A DNA stretch of 6,602 nt from JBKHXU01 sp046565865. Lineage in GTDB: Bacteria > Pseudomonadota > Gammaproteobacteria > Acidiferrobacterales > Sulfurifustaceae. The translations under genes were made by a program, and so were the position numbers. Location of the stretch: assembly GCA_046565865.1 (NCBI GenBank), contig JBKHXU010000166.1:1-6602 (forward strand). Reading direction: 5' to 3'. The notes under the pieces were generated by a model. The model saw only the letters and a program-made list of their open reading frames with translations, did not search any database and was not told where the DNA came from. This document shows, one piece after another, positions 6,388 to 6,602 of this stretch (its first letter is position 1; every line of letters starts with the position of its first letter).

Positions 6388-6602
6388 ATGAAGCCCACCA
6401 TCGCCTTTGTTCCACCCATCCGCACTGTAGTTGCAACCGCCGTCACCGCGGCCCTCGTCACACTCGCCAGCGGCGGCGCGCACGCCGCTTTTTTCCAGCT
6501 CGCCGAAAACAGCCCGGCGGGCCTTGGCAACGCCTTTGCCGGCGGCGCCGCCATTGCCGAGGACGCGAGTACGGTCTGGTATAACCCGGCGGGAATGACG
6601 CG
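6388..6602 (+). CDS. fadL: FadL-family outer-membrane fatty-acid transporter, 5' part only
   Basis: Outer-membrane beta-barrel channel that takes up long-chain fatty acids and other hydrophobic compounds. Only 71 full codons are present; the gene runs off the window. Residues 1-33 form a signal peptide: MKPT start, hydrophobic stretch about 13-28, and a likely cut after AHA at 31-33. The mature N-terminus AFFQLAENSPAGLGNAFAG, then AAIAEDASTVWYNPAGM, closely follows the E. coli FadL start (AFQLNEQSASGLGRAFAG and NPAGM), which forms the plug inside the barrel. Placement next to fadE and fadIJ supports fatty acids as substrate. FadL relatives such as TodX carry aromatic compounds and cannot be excluded from this fragment. 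The frame is open and in phase with the fadJ stop at 6283, which I take as coincidence. Confidence 0.87.
   Translation, partial: MKPTIAFVPPIRTVVATAVTAALVTLASGGAHAAFFQLAENSPAGLGNAFAGGAAIAEDASTVWYNPAGMT

Noticed and set aside
6283..6388. fadJ-fadL in-frame open stretch as a gene fusion
   Set aside because: The stop at 6283 is at the natural end of FadJ and fadL has its own strong ribosome-binding site and signal peptide; 34 stop-free codons between them can occur by chance.

Overview
The window reads as a fatty-acid beta-oxidation locus from a GC-rich gammaproteobacterium. Three features support this: the acyl-CoA dehydrogenase is the long, N-terminally hydrophobic FadE type; the trifunctional-enzyme subunits are in the fadI-fadJ order (thiolase first, 4-nt overlap) rather than fadB-fadA; and a FadL-type outer-membrane channel follows. 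I cannot name a genus from the sequence alone. All real genes lie on the + strand. The many long antisense and out-of-frame ORFs are what high-GC coding DNA produces by chance.

Layout. 1-320: no convincing gene; a leader with a weak promoter candidate and a good ribosome-binding site. 321-2738: fadE (acyl-CoA dehydrogenase, 805 aa). 2739-2887: intergenic, holding two 8-bp-stem hairpins of the ATTCCCGC-N4-GCGGGAAT type in inverted orientation (a REP/REPIN-like pair). 2888-4186: fadI (3-ketoacyl-CoA thiolase, 432 aa). 4183-6285: fadJ (enoyl-CoA hydratase plus 3-hydroxyacyl-CoA dehydrogenase), overlapping fadI by ATGA and interrupted by one in-frame amber codon at 4807-4809. 6286-6387: intergenic, with a plausible sigma70 promoter and two small dyads. 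6388 to the end: 5' part of a fadL-family gene with a clear signal peptide.

Together the genes cover import of long-chain fatty acids (FadL), the first dehydrogenation (FadE), hydration and second dehydrogenation (FadJ) and thiolysis (FadI). The acyl-CoA synthetase FadD and a regulator such as FadR or PsrA are not in the window.

The main point of interest is the fadJ amber codon. Both flanks match FadJ without a gap, all expected catalytic residues are present, and the downstream part has no further damage. It is therefore a recent nonsense mutation, a sequencing or assembly error, or a split into two polypeptides. Genome-wide reassignment of TAG is unlikely, because TAG also ends fadE and fadJ at natural positions. 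I found no evidence of an undescribed system beyond this.
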